NCBI GenBank assembly: GCA_012520295.1
Contig: JAAYOP010000088.1
Coordinates: forward strand, 20,351 to 84,350
Source: Clostridiales bacterium
GTDB lineage: Bacteria; Bacillota; Clostridia; Oscillospirales; Oscillospiraceae
Length of the DNA stretch: 64,000 nucleotides
Direction: 5' to 3'
Each line of letters starts with the position of its first letter. Positions within the stretch are counted from its first letter, which is position 1. The notes beneath the pieces were generated by a model. The model searched no databases and was not told the DNA's origin. It worked only from the letters and a program-made list of their open reading frames with translations. The translations under genes and the position numbers were made by a program. Shown piece after piece: positions 1 through 7,805 of this stretch.

Positions 1-2
1 CC

Positions 3-1199
3 GCGGGTCTGCACGGGGAATTTGAATATATGCGCTACTGGTTCCAGAACTACATGATGGACAGGATGTTTAATGTCCACTATGCAGAGAAGATTAAAAA
101 AGCTTTCCCCGACCTGCTGGTATGTACCGTAGGCTCCATAATGAATATTGACATGGCTGAGGAGATCATTGCCTCGGGCAAAGCAGACTTTGTGGCCATG
201 TGCCGTCCTCTTTTGGCCGACCCCCAGATGCCAAAAAAATATGCCACAGGTCACGGGGAGGACTATCGCCCCTGTCTGCGCTGCCAGTATTGCGCCACCC
301 GCCTGATGGTACCCGCAGTCATCAACTGCGCTGTCAACCCATATCTGGGCGAAGAGGATATGTTCCCGCTGGGCAAGGTGCCTAAGGCAGACACAAAGAA
401 AAAGGTTGCCGTCGTGGGCGGCGGACCTGCTGGAATCCAGGCCCTTCTTACGCTGGTAGAAAGGGGACACGATGTTACGCTCTATGAGAAGAGTGGACGC
501 CTTGGCGGCATGCTGAACTATGCGATCCTGGCTGATTTTAAGCAGGATTTGAGAGACTATCTCGACTGGCTTGTCAGACAGGCAAATAAATCAGGCGCCC
601 GTATACTTCTCAGCACCGAGGCTACAAAGGAAATTCTCGACGCAGAGCAGTATGACGCCATCATAATTGCCGTTGGCGGAAAGCCAATCATTCCGGATTT
701 GCCCGGCATAGCAAAGCCCCATGTGCATTGGGCCCCCCATGCCGATGCGGGCGAAGTGGAGATTGGGAACAAAATAGTGATAGTGGGCGCAGGCGCTGTG
801 GGCATCGAAGCCGCTATTAATCTCAAAAAGAAAGGCAAGGATGTAACCGTCATTGAAATGCAGCCGGATCTCAGTAGCCTGATGGCTTCCTCCGGCGGCG
901 CCACAATGGAGTTTATGGAGATGATAGACGAGCTTAAAATTCCTCTCAAGCTAAACTGCAAACTTGAGGAGGTTTGCGACAACAGCGTCATATGCCGTGA
1001 CACTAAGACCGATGAAAAAACCGAGCTTGACGCAGACACGGTTCTTTTAGCTATCGGCGTGACCCCATGTCATGAAACGGCCGACCGGCTGCGCCACAGC
1101 GCTCCCGAGACCGAGTGCTTTGTTGTGGGCGACGCGTCAGAGACCGGAAACATAGGACCCGCTGTTAAGTCCGCTTTCAGAGCTGCTGCATATATCTGA
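3..1199 (+). CDS. Enoate/2,4-dienoyl-CoA reductase-like flavoenzyme (C-terminal part, cut by window edge)
   Basis: This is the C-terminal part of an Old-Yellow-Enzyme-type NADH:flavin oxidoreductase of the FadH/2-enoate reductase family, which reduces C=C bonds of enoates or dienoyl-CoAs. The frame is open to the left edge (codons from position 3 encode AGLHGEFEY before the first ATG at 30), so the TIM-barrel N-terminus lies outside. Visible in order are the end of the barrel, a 4Fe-4S site CX2CX2CX11C (about nt 273-329), a GGGPAG dinucleotide fold (about nt 417-435) and a second GAGAVG fold (about nt 786-804). A homologue lies at 20078-22033. The substrate cannot be read from the sequence. 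Confidence 0.9.
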   Translation, partial: AGLHGEFEYMRYWFQNYMMDRMFNVHYAEKIKKAFPDLLVCTVGSIMNIDMAEEIIASGKADFVAMCRPLLADPQMPKKYATGHGEDYRPCLRCQYCATRLMVPAVINCAVNPYLGEEDMFPLGKVPKADTKKKVAVVGGGPAGIQALLTLVERGHDVTLYEKSGRLGGMLNYAILADFKQDLRDYLDWLVRQANKSGARILLSTEATKEILDAEQYDAIIIAVGGKPIIPDLPGIAKPHVHWAPHADAGEVEIGNKIVIVGAGAVGIEAAINLKKKGKDVTVIEMQPDLSSLMASSGGATMEFMEMIDELKIPLKLNCKLEEVCDNSVICRDTKTDEKTELDADTVLLAIGVTPCHETADRLRHSAPETECFVVGDASETGNIGPAVKSAFRAAAYI

Positions 1200-1321
1200 T
1201 ATAATGTCACTGAACAAATGCGTTTTATAAAACGCATTTGCAAAAAGAGCAAAGTGCTGTTTTTGACGGGCAAAACAAACCTGTTTTGCCCGTTTCAGAT
1301 ACATTGATTAACTGCCTGTGT
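1200..1321 (+). repeat. Dispersed palindromic repeat, copy A (MITE-like)
   Basis: First copy of the intergenic repeat family. It contains the left-end motif CTGAACAAATG, the inverted pair around GCGTTTTATAAAACGC, the module AAAAAGAGCAAA, the inverted repeat GGGCAAAACA/TGTTTTGCCC, and the motif CAGATACATTGATTAACTGCC. It fills the gap between the flavoenzyme stop and the next gene. Full-length copies continue with a further hairpin that is missing here, so this copy is truncated. Confidence 0.8.
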
Positions 1322-1344
1322 ACAGCAGCTTGAATGGAGAAAAT

Positions 1345-2001
1345 ATGAAAGCTTTGTACTTTGCCGAGCTCAGTTCCGAAATAGATACGGATCTTTTCAG
1401 CAATCTCCTGGGCTTTGTATCCCATGAGAAAAAAAGAAAAATCCTGCGGCTCAGATTTGATATTGACAAAAAGCTCAGCCTATACTCCGAGGTTCTGGTC
1501 AGATGTCTGGCCTGCAGGACTCTCAACATTGAAAACTCACATATTATGTTTATGCGAAGGGAAACAGGCAAGCCCTTCCTGAAGGGGTATCCGGAATTTC
1601 ACTATAACATTTCCCATACAAAAAACGCGCTGGCAGTGGGAATTTCAAAGGAGCCCGTTGGAGTGGATATAGAAAGGATCAGGCAAGCAGACCTGCGAAT
1701 TGCCCGGCGCTTTTTCAGCGAGGATGAAATACTCTGGATAGAGGGCACTGAAACGGAGCGCGACAGGAGGTTTTTCTCCGTCTGGACGAAAAAAGAAGCC
1801 TGGCTCAAGCGGCTTGGACAGGGCATCTCCCAAATCCGATCTGTCGATGTACTCTCAGACAAGCTCTCCGGGCTTCTGTTCACCACACAGGTAAAGGATT
1901 ATATGCTTTCCGTCTGCTCAGCGGAAGTATTTGACGAGAGCTGCCTTATCATTCTCTCCGAAGCCGATATTATTGATATGCGGAACCGGCAAAGAAGCTG
2001 A
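1345..2001 (+). CDS. 4'-phosphopantetheinyl transferase, Sfp type
   Basis: This protein transfers the phosphopantetheine arm of CoA to a serine of acyl- or peptidyl-carrier proteins. The 218-aa product has the family motifs GKPFL (about 75-79), the YNISH block (about 87-91), VGVDIE with the Mg-binding Asp and Glu (about 105-110), and WTKKEAWLK (about 147-155). Start chosen at ATG 1345, preceded by GGAGA; an upstream GTG at 1318 would lie in the repeat and has no ribosome-binding site. It stands alone; no carrier protein or NRPS/PKS gene is in the window, so its target is unknown. Confidence 0.88.
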   Translation: MKALYFAELSSEIDTDLFSNLLGFVSHEKKRKILRLRFDIDKKLSLYSEVLVRCLACRTLNIENSHIMFMRRETGKPFLKGYPEFHYNISHTKNALAVGISKEPVGVDIERIRQADLRIARRFFSEDEILWIEGTETERDRRFFSVWTKKEAWLKRLGQGISQIRSVDVLSDKLSGLLFTTQVKDYMLSVCSAEVFDESCLIILSEADIIDMRNRQRS

Positions 2002-2049
2002 CAGAGCATTTAAGCATACACTTGCGCTGCTCCCTGGACAATTATGTTT

Positions 2050-2078
2050 TTGCCATTTGTGTTGATTTATGCTATATT
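2050..2078 (+). promoter_or_regulatory. Predicted sigma-A promoter
   Basis: TTGCCA (2050-2055), a 17-bp spacer and TATATT (2073-2078). Transcription would start near 2085 and enter the leader that precedes the regulator/ABC operon. Confidence 0.55.
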
Positions 2079-2084
2079 CTGGTA

Positions 2085-2199
2085 TGTAATCAAGTCGCAT
2101 GGAACGTTCAACCTGACGCATTTGGGTACGTCCCGGATGGGAAGGCGACGAATGTATACCGCAAAGAAAAAACCGCGCCTTATGGCGCGGTTCTTTTGT
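2085..2199 (+). promoter_or_regulatory. Structured leader with intrinsic terminator (candidate riboswitch/attenuator)
   Basis: A short leader sits between the promoter at 2050-2078 and the regulator start at 2215. It can fold into a stem closed by GTCGC (about 2094) and GCGAC (about 2144) enclosing two hairpins (CGTTCA/TGACG and TTTGGG/CCCGGA). A strong terminator follows: AACCGCGCC-TTAT-GGCGCGGTT plus a T-rich tail (about 2170-2198). This layout is typical of riboswitch-controlled attenuation. I could not match it to a class I know: the CTGAGA core of the TPP aptamer, the cobalamin box and the SAM core are absent. Confidence 0.5.
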
Positions 2200-2214
2200 C
2201 ATAGAGGTGGTGAG

Positions 2215-2463
2215 ATGGAAAATAGAATCTCAGTAGTAAGCATAATAGCACAGGATATGGAAAGGGCAGATGAGATTAACGCACTGTTGCATAATTACGG
2301 CGACTATATTGTCGGCAGAATGGGACTGCCATACAGAAAACGAGGCTCTTTTGTCATATGTGTGGTAATGGACGCGCCAAGGGATGTGGTTAGCTCCTTG
2401 TCCTGCAAGCTGGGCATGCTCCGCGGCGTTGCCGCCAAAACTACAGTCTCAAAACAGAAATGA
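2215..2463 (+). CDS. TM1266-family putative regulator (iron-only hydrogenase system regulator-like)
   Basis: An 82-aa protein that fits the small TM1266 family, a ferredoxin-fold group with NikR-C/ACT-like structure, annotated from context as a putative regulator of [FeFe]-hydrogenase systems. Typical features are the opening RISVVSIIAQD, the central GDYIVGRMGLPYR and the ending LGMLRGVAAKT. Start ATG 2215 follows GAGGTGGTGAG; the longer open frame from 2044 runs through the leader and terminator and is not used. Its stop lies next to the ABC importer operon. No hydrogenase gene is in the window, so it may instead control this importer. Confidence 0.75.
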   Translation: MENRISVVSIIAQDMERADEINALLHNYGDYIVGRMGLPYRKRGSFVICVVMDAPRDVVSSLSCKLGMLRGVAAKTTVSKQK

Positions 2464-2477
2464 GAAAGGAAGCCAAC

Positions 2478-3455
2478 ATGAAAAAAGCGTTTTTTATTGT
2501 TCTCCCATTTGTGACGCTCTTTTTCCTTGTAAGCGGCTGCGCCTCCGGAGCCAAAGAGAGCCCGCCGGCTAATATCCGCATAGGCGGCTTAACGGGCCCC
2601 ACCACCATGGGTATGGTCCGGCTCATGGAGACCGCCGAAAACGGCGCTGCAGCAAACAGCTATACCTTTACCATAGCCGGTTCCGCCGACGAGCTGACGC
2701 CAAAAATCATACAAGGTGAGCTGGATATAGCCGCCGTTCCCATAAACCTGGCTGCTGTTTTATACAATAATACCGGCGGAGCCGTCAGCATGCTCGCCGT
2801 AAACACCCTGGGTGTACTCTACATAACGGAAACAGGAGAAAAAATAAATACTCTGAGGGATTTGAAGGGCAAGACAATATATGCCACAGGCAAGGGCACG
2901 GTACCTGAATATGTACTCAGATATCTGCTGGCTGAAAACGGGATTGACCCGGACAGGGACATAGATATTGAGTGGAAAACAGAGCCTGCCGAGATTATCG
3001 CCCACTTGTCCGGGCAGGAAAATGCCATCGCCATGATGCCCCAGCCCTATGTAACAATTGCCCAAACTCAAATAGATACGTTGAGAACCGTTATTGATCT
3101 CACCGAGGAATGGAATAAACTTGATAACGGAAGCTCCCTTATCACAGGTGTTCTTATTGTCCACAATGAGTTTGCGGAACAATACCCGGAGCAGCTGGAT
3201 GCTTTTCTTAAGGAGTATAAACAATCAACACAATTTGTAAACTCAAATACAGAGCAGGCGGCACAGCTTATTGAGGAATTTGGAATCTTCAATGCCACAG
3301 TTGCTGAAAAGGCCATACCATATTGCAATATAACCTATCTGGACGGAAAGGAAATGAAGAAGGCCGCAGAGGGATATCTGGGGATTCTCTTTGAGCATAA
3401 CCCGAAATCTGTGGGAGGTTCTCTGCCCGGGGAGGGTTTTTACTATGGAGGTTAG
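2478..3455 (+). CDS. ABC importer substrate-binding lipoprotein, NMT1/SsuA-like
   Basis: Extracytoplasmic solute-binding protein of 325 aa. It has a lipoprotein signal peptide with lipobox LVSGC, so Cys21 would be lipidated. The mature part has the NMT1/THI5/SsuA-type layout (IRIGGLTGPTTMG near the start, a TPKIIQGELDIAAVP region, and a hinge around TIYATGKGTVPEYVL). This class binds alkanesulfonates, nitrate/bicarbonate, pyrimidine precursors or unknown small molecules; the ligand cannot be told here. Start ATG 2478 follows GAAAGGA; an ATG at 2460 overlaps the previous stop. First transporter gene of the operon. Confidence 0.85.
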   Translation: MKKAFFIVLPFVTLFFLVSGCASGAKESPPANIRIGGLTGPTTMGMVRLMETAENGAAANSYTFTIAGSADELTPKIIQGELDIAAVPINLAAVLYNNTGGAVSMLAVNTLGVLYITETGEKINTLRDLKGKTIYATGKGTVPEYVLRYLLAENGIDPDRDIDIEWKTEPAEIIAHLSGQENAIAMMPQPYVTIAQTQIDTLRTVIDLTEEWNKLDNGSSLITGVLIVHNEFAEQYPEQLDAFLKEYKQSTQFVNSNTEQAAQLIEEFGIFNATVAEKAIPYCNITYLDGKEMKKAAEGYLGILFEHNPKSVGGSLPGEGFYYGG

Positions 3456-4200
3456 GGCAGGGCTCAAAAAAGCGGCCTCCGTCATATTGGCCCTGGCCAT
3501 ATGGCAGATAGCCGCCATGCTGCTGGGAAACAGTCTGCTTCTTGTAACTCCCCTCACGGTTATAAAAAGGCTCTTTTTTCTGGTCTCAGAGCCTGGCTTT
3601 TTAAGCTCCGTCAGCTTTTCTTTTTTGAGAATTGCTTCGGGCTTCCTGCTGGCTCTGGCCGCAGGCAGTCTGCTGGCCATAATCGCCGGCAGATACAGCT
3701 TTGCCGAAATGATTTTGTGGCCCTTTATAGCCACTATAAAATCCGTTCCGGTGGCTTCGTTTATCATACTGTGCCTTATCTGGCTCAGCTCTAAAAACCT
3801 TTCGGTTTTCATTTCTTTTTTAATCGTGCTCCCTATTATATATCAGAATACCCTGCAGGGCATAAAAAGCACCGACAAAAAGCTTTTGGAGATGGCCGCG
3901 GTGTTTCGAATCGGCCTTTTCAGAAGGCTTAAGTACATACATATCCCAAATATAAAACCCTATCTCATCTCGGCCTGCAGCGTATCCATAGGGATGTCCT
4001 GGAAGGCCGGAATAGCGGCCGAGGTAATCGGAATACCTGACGGCTCTATAGGCAAGCGGCTGTACGAAGCCAAAATATATCTGAACTCGGGAGACCTTTT
4101 TGCATGGACCACGGTGATAGTTGCAATAAGTATCGCCTTTGAAAAGCTGTTTTTGTTTCTATTGAAAAAAGCTTATGTACTCCTTGAAAAATCTTTATGA
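3445..4200 (+). CDS. ABC importer permease, SsuC/TauC-like
   Basis: A 251-aa BPD_transp_1 inner-membrane permease with about six hydrophobic segments. The conserved EAA loop is visible near LLEMAAVFRIGLFRRLKYIHIP, followed by SIGMSWKAGIAAEVIG, which is characteristic of the SsuC/TauC/ThiX group. Start ATG 3445 has GGAGG nine bases upstream and overlaps the substrate-binding protein gene by 11 bp, so the two are translationally coupled. An upstream ATG at 3391 has no ribosome-binding site. Confidence 0.88.
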   Translation: MEVRAGLKKAASVILALAIWQIAAMLLGNSLLLVTPLTVIKRLFFLVSEPGFLSSVSFSFLRIASGFLLALAAGSLLAIIAGRYSFAEMILWPFIATIKSVPVASFIILCLIWLSSKNLSVFISFLIVLPIIYQNTLQGIKSTDKKLLEMAAVFRIGLFRRLKYIHIPNIKPYLISACSVSIGMSWKAGIAAEVIGIPDGSIGKRLYEAKIYLNSGDLFAWTTVIVAISIAFEKLFLFLLKKAYVLLEKSL

Positions 4201-4215
4201 CAGATGGGATGGTAA

Positions 4216-4791
4216 ATGGATATTACGGTCAAAGGATTATCAAAAAGCTTTGGCAGCAAGAGGGTTTTTAATGATTTCAATGCGGTATTCCCCAGCCGTG
4301 AGCTCACCTGCATAATGGGTCCCTCGGGCGCCGGGAAAACCACCCTGATGAATATTATGATGGGACTGGTCAAGTCCGATGGGGGCACGGTGGTCGGGGT
4401 CCCCAAACGCATGAGCGCCGTTTTCCAGGAAGACAGGCTCTGTGAAGACTTTGGTTCCATAGCCAATATCCATATGGTCCTGGGCAGGAGGGCAGACAGA
4501 CAGACCATTAAAAAGCATCTTGAGAGCATAGGACTGGGAGAAGAGGCCGGCAGAGTTGGCAATTTCAGCGGCGGAATGAAAAGAAGAGTCGCCATCGTCC
4601 GGGCTCTCATGGCACCCAGCGATATACTGTTTCTTGATGAGCCCTTTAGAGGTCTTGACGAGGAAACCAAAACCCTTGCCATCAATTATTTCAGGAGAAA
4701 CCTACGCAAAAGAACGGCAATCATGGTAACCCACAGCATCCGGGAAGTCAGGGAGCTTGGCGGAAACCTTGTTATTATAGACAGAAAGTAA
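4216..4791 (+). CDS. ABC importer ATPase, SsuB/TauB-like (short)
   Basis: A 191-aa nucleotide-binding subunit with Walker A GPSGAGKTT (about 35-43), Q-loop near AVFQEDRL, signature FSGGMKRR, Walker B DILFLDEP and switch histidine in MVTHSIRE. It is shorter than the usual 240-260 aa because little follows the H-loop, yet all catalytic motifs are present. It follows the permease by 15 bp and ends the operon; a terminator-like hairpin follows. Confidence 0.9.
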   Translation: MDITVKGLSKSFGSKRVFNDFNAVFPSRELTCIMGPSGAGKTTLMNIMMGLVKSDGGTVVGVPKRMSAVFQEDRLCEDFGSIANIHMVLGRRADRQTIKKHLESIGLGEEAGRVGNFSGGMKRRVAIVRALMAPSDILFLDEPFRGLDEETKTLAINYFRRNLRKRTAIMVTHSIREVRELGGNLVIIDRK

Positions 4792-4797
4792 AAGGGG

Positions 4798-4838
4798 GCT
4801 GCTGCAAAACATGTGTTATGCGGCAGCTTCTATCTTTT
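4798..4838 (+). terminator. Terminator-like hairpin after the ABC operon
   Basis: GCTGCTGC pairs with GCGGCAGC across a 14-base loop, followed by the T-rich TTCTATCTTTT. It separates the ABC operon from the convergent agrB gene and reaches into the agrB 3' end. Confidence 0.6.
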
Positions 4839-5414
4839 GAGCCTGACGGCCACGAGCAGAGAAATCAGAAAAGCAAACTGGCCCATTGCAAAATAAGTAA
4901 ACAGGGATAAAAACCAGGGAGATAAAAGAAAGCAGGAGGCGGTTATCAAAACGAATATAATTGAAATAATAATACTCCTTTTTCTGTTTTGCCTTCTTTT
5001 TTCATCGGTCATAGGCTTTTTTGGCGTACCTATGGGAGACAGGATAAAAACGGCAATTAAATTGACAACGGATATAATGAGCAGATACAGCGGCTTTATA
5101 TACGGAGACAGGTATATGGCGCCCAGAAGTAAAACCATAAATGAAACTGAGAAGGTTATAAGGCAGTACAGGTGCCTCGTTGCGTGATATCCGCCCGCAG
5201 TCGACCTCAAGGGTATGAAAGCCACCAGATACAGTACGCCCGCCAGGGGCCTTGAAAATACTGCCGACAGGATCAGGACTGCCGCCACACTTATCACCGT
5301 GGATATTATCAGCTCCAACCCATATGCGTAAACCGCCGTGTCCTCCGGCTTTATGATGCCCTGCTTCGCCATTGCTTCCGATAGTTGACGTGATTTTTTA
5401 CTTATCAGTGTCAT
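4830..5414 (-). CDS. agrB: AgrB-like peptide-processing membrane protease
   Basis: AgrB-family integral membrane endopeptidase that cleaves the AgrD propeptide and forms the cyclic thiolactone signal. Several membrane segments surround the catalytic motif RSTAGGYHATRHLYC, in which His and Cys are seven residues apart as in Staphylococcus AgrB. With the start at ATG 5414 they become His77 and Cys84, the same numbers as in S. aureus AgrB, and the length is 194 aa; an ATG at 5441 would add nine residues. Third gene of the minus-strand group regulator-kinase-agrB; its likely substrate is encoded at 7652-7792. Confidence 0.9.
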   Translation of the reverse strand: MTLISKKSRQLSEAMAKQGIIKPEDTAVYAYGLELIISTVISVAAVLILSAVFSRPLAGVLYLVAFIPLRSTAGGYHATRHLYCLITFSVSFMVLLLGAIYLSPYIKPLYLLIISVVNLIAVFILSPIGTPKKPMTDEKRRQNRKRSIIISIIFVLITASCFLLSPWFLSLFTYFAMGQFAFLISLLVAVRLKR

Positions 5415-5506
5415 CACCCCATTTTCCTGTGAGCTTACCATTTATCCCTGTGGTTTGCAATGAATTTGGCACAAACGGCAGATTTCGCGGCATAATTTGC
5501 GCCACT

Positions 5507-6793
5507 CTACGCCACTGACTTTTTAAGGGTGTTCAAATGTATGGAGACTCTGAATATCCCATCCGATTTATCAATCATCATTTCACCTTTATATTTGTCC
5601 ACGCATCTTTTCACGTTTTTCAATCCGTAGCCCTGTACCTTTTTTTTCGCTCTTTTGGCCGCCGAGGCCTCCTGGCTGAATGAATTTTCAATCTCATAAA
5701 AAAGGAGTTTTTCCTTCTGTATTATACATATTGATATGTGCCTGAGCTCTTTTGGCAGCAGCTCACAGGCCTCCAGGGCATTGTCAAATGTGTTTCCTAT
5801 AATAATACTCAGGTCGGGAGAGGATATGTTTATCTCCTCCGTCACCCGGACATCCAGGTCAATGGGTATGCTCTGCCTGCGCGCCTTCTGAACACGCTGG
5901 TTCAGCACCGCGCTGACTACCGTATTTCCCACATCCACAACATGACCAAGGTTTGAGAAAACCTCGGTTGCCTGCTCCACACATTCCCTGGCATGCTCTA
6001 TTTCATTGACATCAATAAGGGACTTCATGGTATTGAGATATTTGGCTATATCATGCCACAGCGCCCTTGTCTCCTCCTGGTCTTCCTTTAACTGCTGGAA
6101 ATACTCCAGCTCGGACTTAAACTGCTGCTCGGCAAGCTCATTTTGTTTTTTAATCTCATAGGCGCTTTTTATTCTCTCAATGTAAAGAAAGATAATCACA
6201 TTTATATACAGGACACCTGCTGCAGCAATTGCAAAGTCCATTGTAATAAAAGAGTCATTGCGATATACTGCCAAGTACATTATATGGCATATGAATACGC
6301 TGAACACCTGACATAATAGCAGGGGTATAGCAGCGAAAAGAGATTCATTGGTTTTCCGCCAGTTGGACAGCCTAATAACAAAATAATAGAAGAAAAGCTG
6401 AGTTATTTTTGCAATAGATATAAAAACTATTCTCATATTTCCATATTCAAACAATGAATCAAGAGGAAAGCCAAACAAGGCAATAATAAACATATATATA
6501 TTATCAACCAATATGTTTATCATACATATAAGGAGGGCACAATAAAGAGAAGTCAAAAGCTTAGCGGAAAACAGTAATTTTGTCATTATTACCATACAAA
6601 TAAAAGTGTATGCCAGCCTGATAAAGGGATTAACCGGCAAAACACTGAGTATACCCAAAACAACACCAAATGCTCCATATATGGCCAGCACTGTTATAAT
6701 GCCCCTCTGGTATTTGTTGAACAGGCCGGTCAAAAAAATATGTATGAAAAAAATCTCAACCACTACGGTAGCAATTTCAAATAGAATATACAT
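5507..6793 (-). CDS. AgrC-like sensor histidine kinase, GHKL family
   Basis: A 428-aa peptide-pheromone receptor kinase. The N-terminal ~210 residues form six or seven membrane segments. A coiled-coil-like linker follows, then the phospho-acceptor region ALWHDIAKYLN and a GHKL ATPase domain with the N-box FDNALEAC and the G-box GYGLKNVKR. This is the standard AgrC/ComD layout. It begins 4 bp after the regulator stop, with its ribosome-binding site GGAGAT inside the end of the regulator gene, so the two are co-translated. Confidence 0.9.
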   Translation of the reverse strand: MYILFEIATVVVEIFFIHIFLTGLFNKYQRGIITVLAIYGAFGVVLGILSVLPVNPFIRLAYTFICMVIMTKLLFSAKLLTSLYCALLICMINILVDNIYMFIIALFGFPLDSLFEYGNMRIVFISIAKITQLFFYYFVIRLSNWRKTNESLFAAIPLLLCQVFSVFICHIMYLAVYRNDSFITMDFAIAAAGVLYINVIIFLYIERIKSAYEIKKQNELAEQQFKSELEYFQQLKEDQEETRALWHDIAKYLNTMKSLIDVNEIEHARECVEQATEVFSNLGHVVDVGNTVVSAVLNQRVQKARRQSIPIDLDVRVTEEINISSPDLSIIIGNTFDNALEACELLPKELRHISICIIQKEKLLFYEIENSFSQEASAAKRAKKKVQGYGLKNVKRCVDKYKGEMMIDKSDGIFRVSIHLNTLKKSVA

Positions 6794-6797
6794 AAGG

Positions 6798-7484
6798 TTA
6801 TCTCCGCAAAAAGTTATGAAAAGCTTTCAAAAACTCGTCTCTTCTGTATCTGCTTATCTTCATGGTCAATCCGTTTTTCAAAACAATTTCACTCTGGCTT
6901 GCAGAGATAATCTGATCCAGATTGACTAGATAACTGCCGTGGGGCCTGGCAAAGCCCCCGCCCTCCAGGGATTCCTCAATAGTCTTCAGGGGTGACCTGA
7001 TTTCATATGTGCTGTTCACCGTATGGATTTTTGTATTGTGGCCGCACACCTCACAATAGAGGATTTCATCTACGGGTATCATGAATGTTCTCCCGTCATA
7101 TCTAACCTGCAGCCTTTTGGGCATGATTTTTTTCCATGCGGCTGATAAGACATCGGAAAACTCCTCATATTTGACAGGCTTCATCAGGTAGCGAAAGGCC
7201 ACCTCATACCCCCGTATGGTATATTTGCTGCTCATTGTCGTAAAAACAATAAGCGGCGGACGGTCGCTAAATCTCTCCATTATGATTTTCGCGGCATCAA
7301 AGCCATTGAGCAGCTTCATCTGAATGTCCAGAAATATAAGGTCGTAAGTTTCCCCGTCAAGGGTATCCAGCAGCTCCTCGGCGGAGCCGAATGCTCTCTT
7401 CTCAATGGAGGAATCATATTTTTCTATATATTCCCATAGCGTGTCGATATCCTTTTTGTCATCATCACAAATTGCTATCCTCAA
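6798..7484 (-). CDS. AgrA-like response regulator, LytTR family
   Basis: Response regulator with an N-terminal receiver (acidic pair in AICDDDKKD, phospho-acceptor Asp in LIFLDIQM, Lys in YLMKPVK) and a C-terminal LytTR DNA-binding domain (from about RLQVRYDGRTF to the FARPHGSYLVNL motif). The likely start is TTG 7484, six bases after GGGGG. ATG 7490 directly abuts that G run and TTG 7508 is farther out. It should act on the repeat pair at 7542-7571 between this gene and the divergent peptide gene. Confidence 0.9.
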   Translation of the reverse strand: MRIAICDDDKKDIDTLWEYIEKYDSSIEKRAFGSAEELLDTLDGETYDLIFLDIQMKLLNGFDAAKIIMERFSDRPPLIVFTTMSSKYTIRGYEVAFRYLMKPVKYEEFSDVLSAAWKKIMPKRLQVRYDGRTFMIPVDEILYCEVCGHNTKIHTVNSTYEIRSPLKTIEESLEGGGFARPHGSYLVNLDQIISASQSEIVLKNGLTMKISRYRRDEFLKAFHNFLRR

Positions 7485-7517
7485 TTTCATCCCCCTTTTT
7501 GAAAACAATAATACACT

Positions 7518-7546
7518 ATTATGTAATATATTGCAACATCGTGCAA
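7518..7546 (-). promoter_or_regulatory. Predicted promoter of the agr regulator-kinase-agrB group
   Basis: Minus-strand TTGCAC (7541-7546), 17-bp spacer, CATAAT (7518-7523). The -35 overlaps the first LytTR-type repeat, so binding there could repress or autoregulate this promoter. Confidence 0.45.
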
Positions 7547-7571
7547 ATTACGTCTCAAAATGTGCAAGTTA
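7542..7571 (+). promoter_or_regulatory. Direct repeat, probable LytTR (AgrA-like) binding site
   Basis: TGCAAATTA (7542-7550) and TGCAAGTTA (7563-7571) match at 8 of 9 positions and are separated by exactly 12 bp, the geometry of AgrA/LytTR sites (two 9-bp repeats on the same helix face). The pair lies about 12 bp upstream of a candidate agrD promoter (TTGATT 7583-7588, 17 bp, TATTTT 7606-7611). Confidence 0.6.
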
Positions 7572-7651
7572 TGACAAAACCCTTGATTTTGTGTTACTAT
7601 TCCTTTATTTTCTAATCAGCGGTATTCAAAATAATGTAAGGAGGGATAATA

Positions 7652-7792
7652 GTGAAAAAGTTTCTGATACGTTTTGGGACTCTTCTCTCGACCCTTGCAT
7701 TGTTCTTTGCGCTGGCCACCAGCGGCTTTGCCTGCATTTATACCACACATCAGCCGGAAGAGCCCGCCGACCTGGAGCGCTTCAAAAAATAA
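7652..7792 (+). CDS. agrD: AgrD-like cyclic peptide pheromone precursor
   Basis: A 46-aa propeptide that fits the clostridial cyclic lactone autoinducer family. It has a basic start MKKFLIRFG, an amphipathic hydrophobic leader, a single Cys28 in FACIYTT, and an acidic, proline-containing tail HQPEEPADLERFKK. By analogy AgrB would cut after Thr32 and join Cys28 to the new C-terminus, giving a five-residue ring C-I-Y-T-T; the N-terminal trimming site is unknown. GTG start with a near-perfect AAGGAGGG eight bases upstream. It is divergent from the regulator, kinase and agrB genes, whereas staphylococcal agrD lies inside the agr operon. Confidence 0.85.
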   Translation: MKKFLIRFGTLLSTLALFFALATSGFACIYTTHQPEEPADLERFKK

Positions 7793-7805
7793 CCTCAACA
7801 TAAAT

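Noticed and set aside
2085..2165. A TPP riboswitch in the leader upstream of the NMT1-like importer
   Set aside because: The text contains AACCTGA, but the CTGAGA element, the GATC and the GCGTAGGGA block of the TPP aptamer are missing.
2044..2214. An upstream extension of the TM1266-like gene
   Set aside because: The frame runs through the leader and the terminator hairpin; the family start and the strong ribosome-binding site are at 2215.
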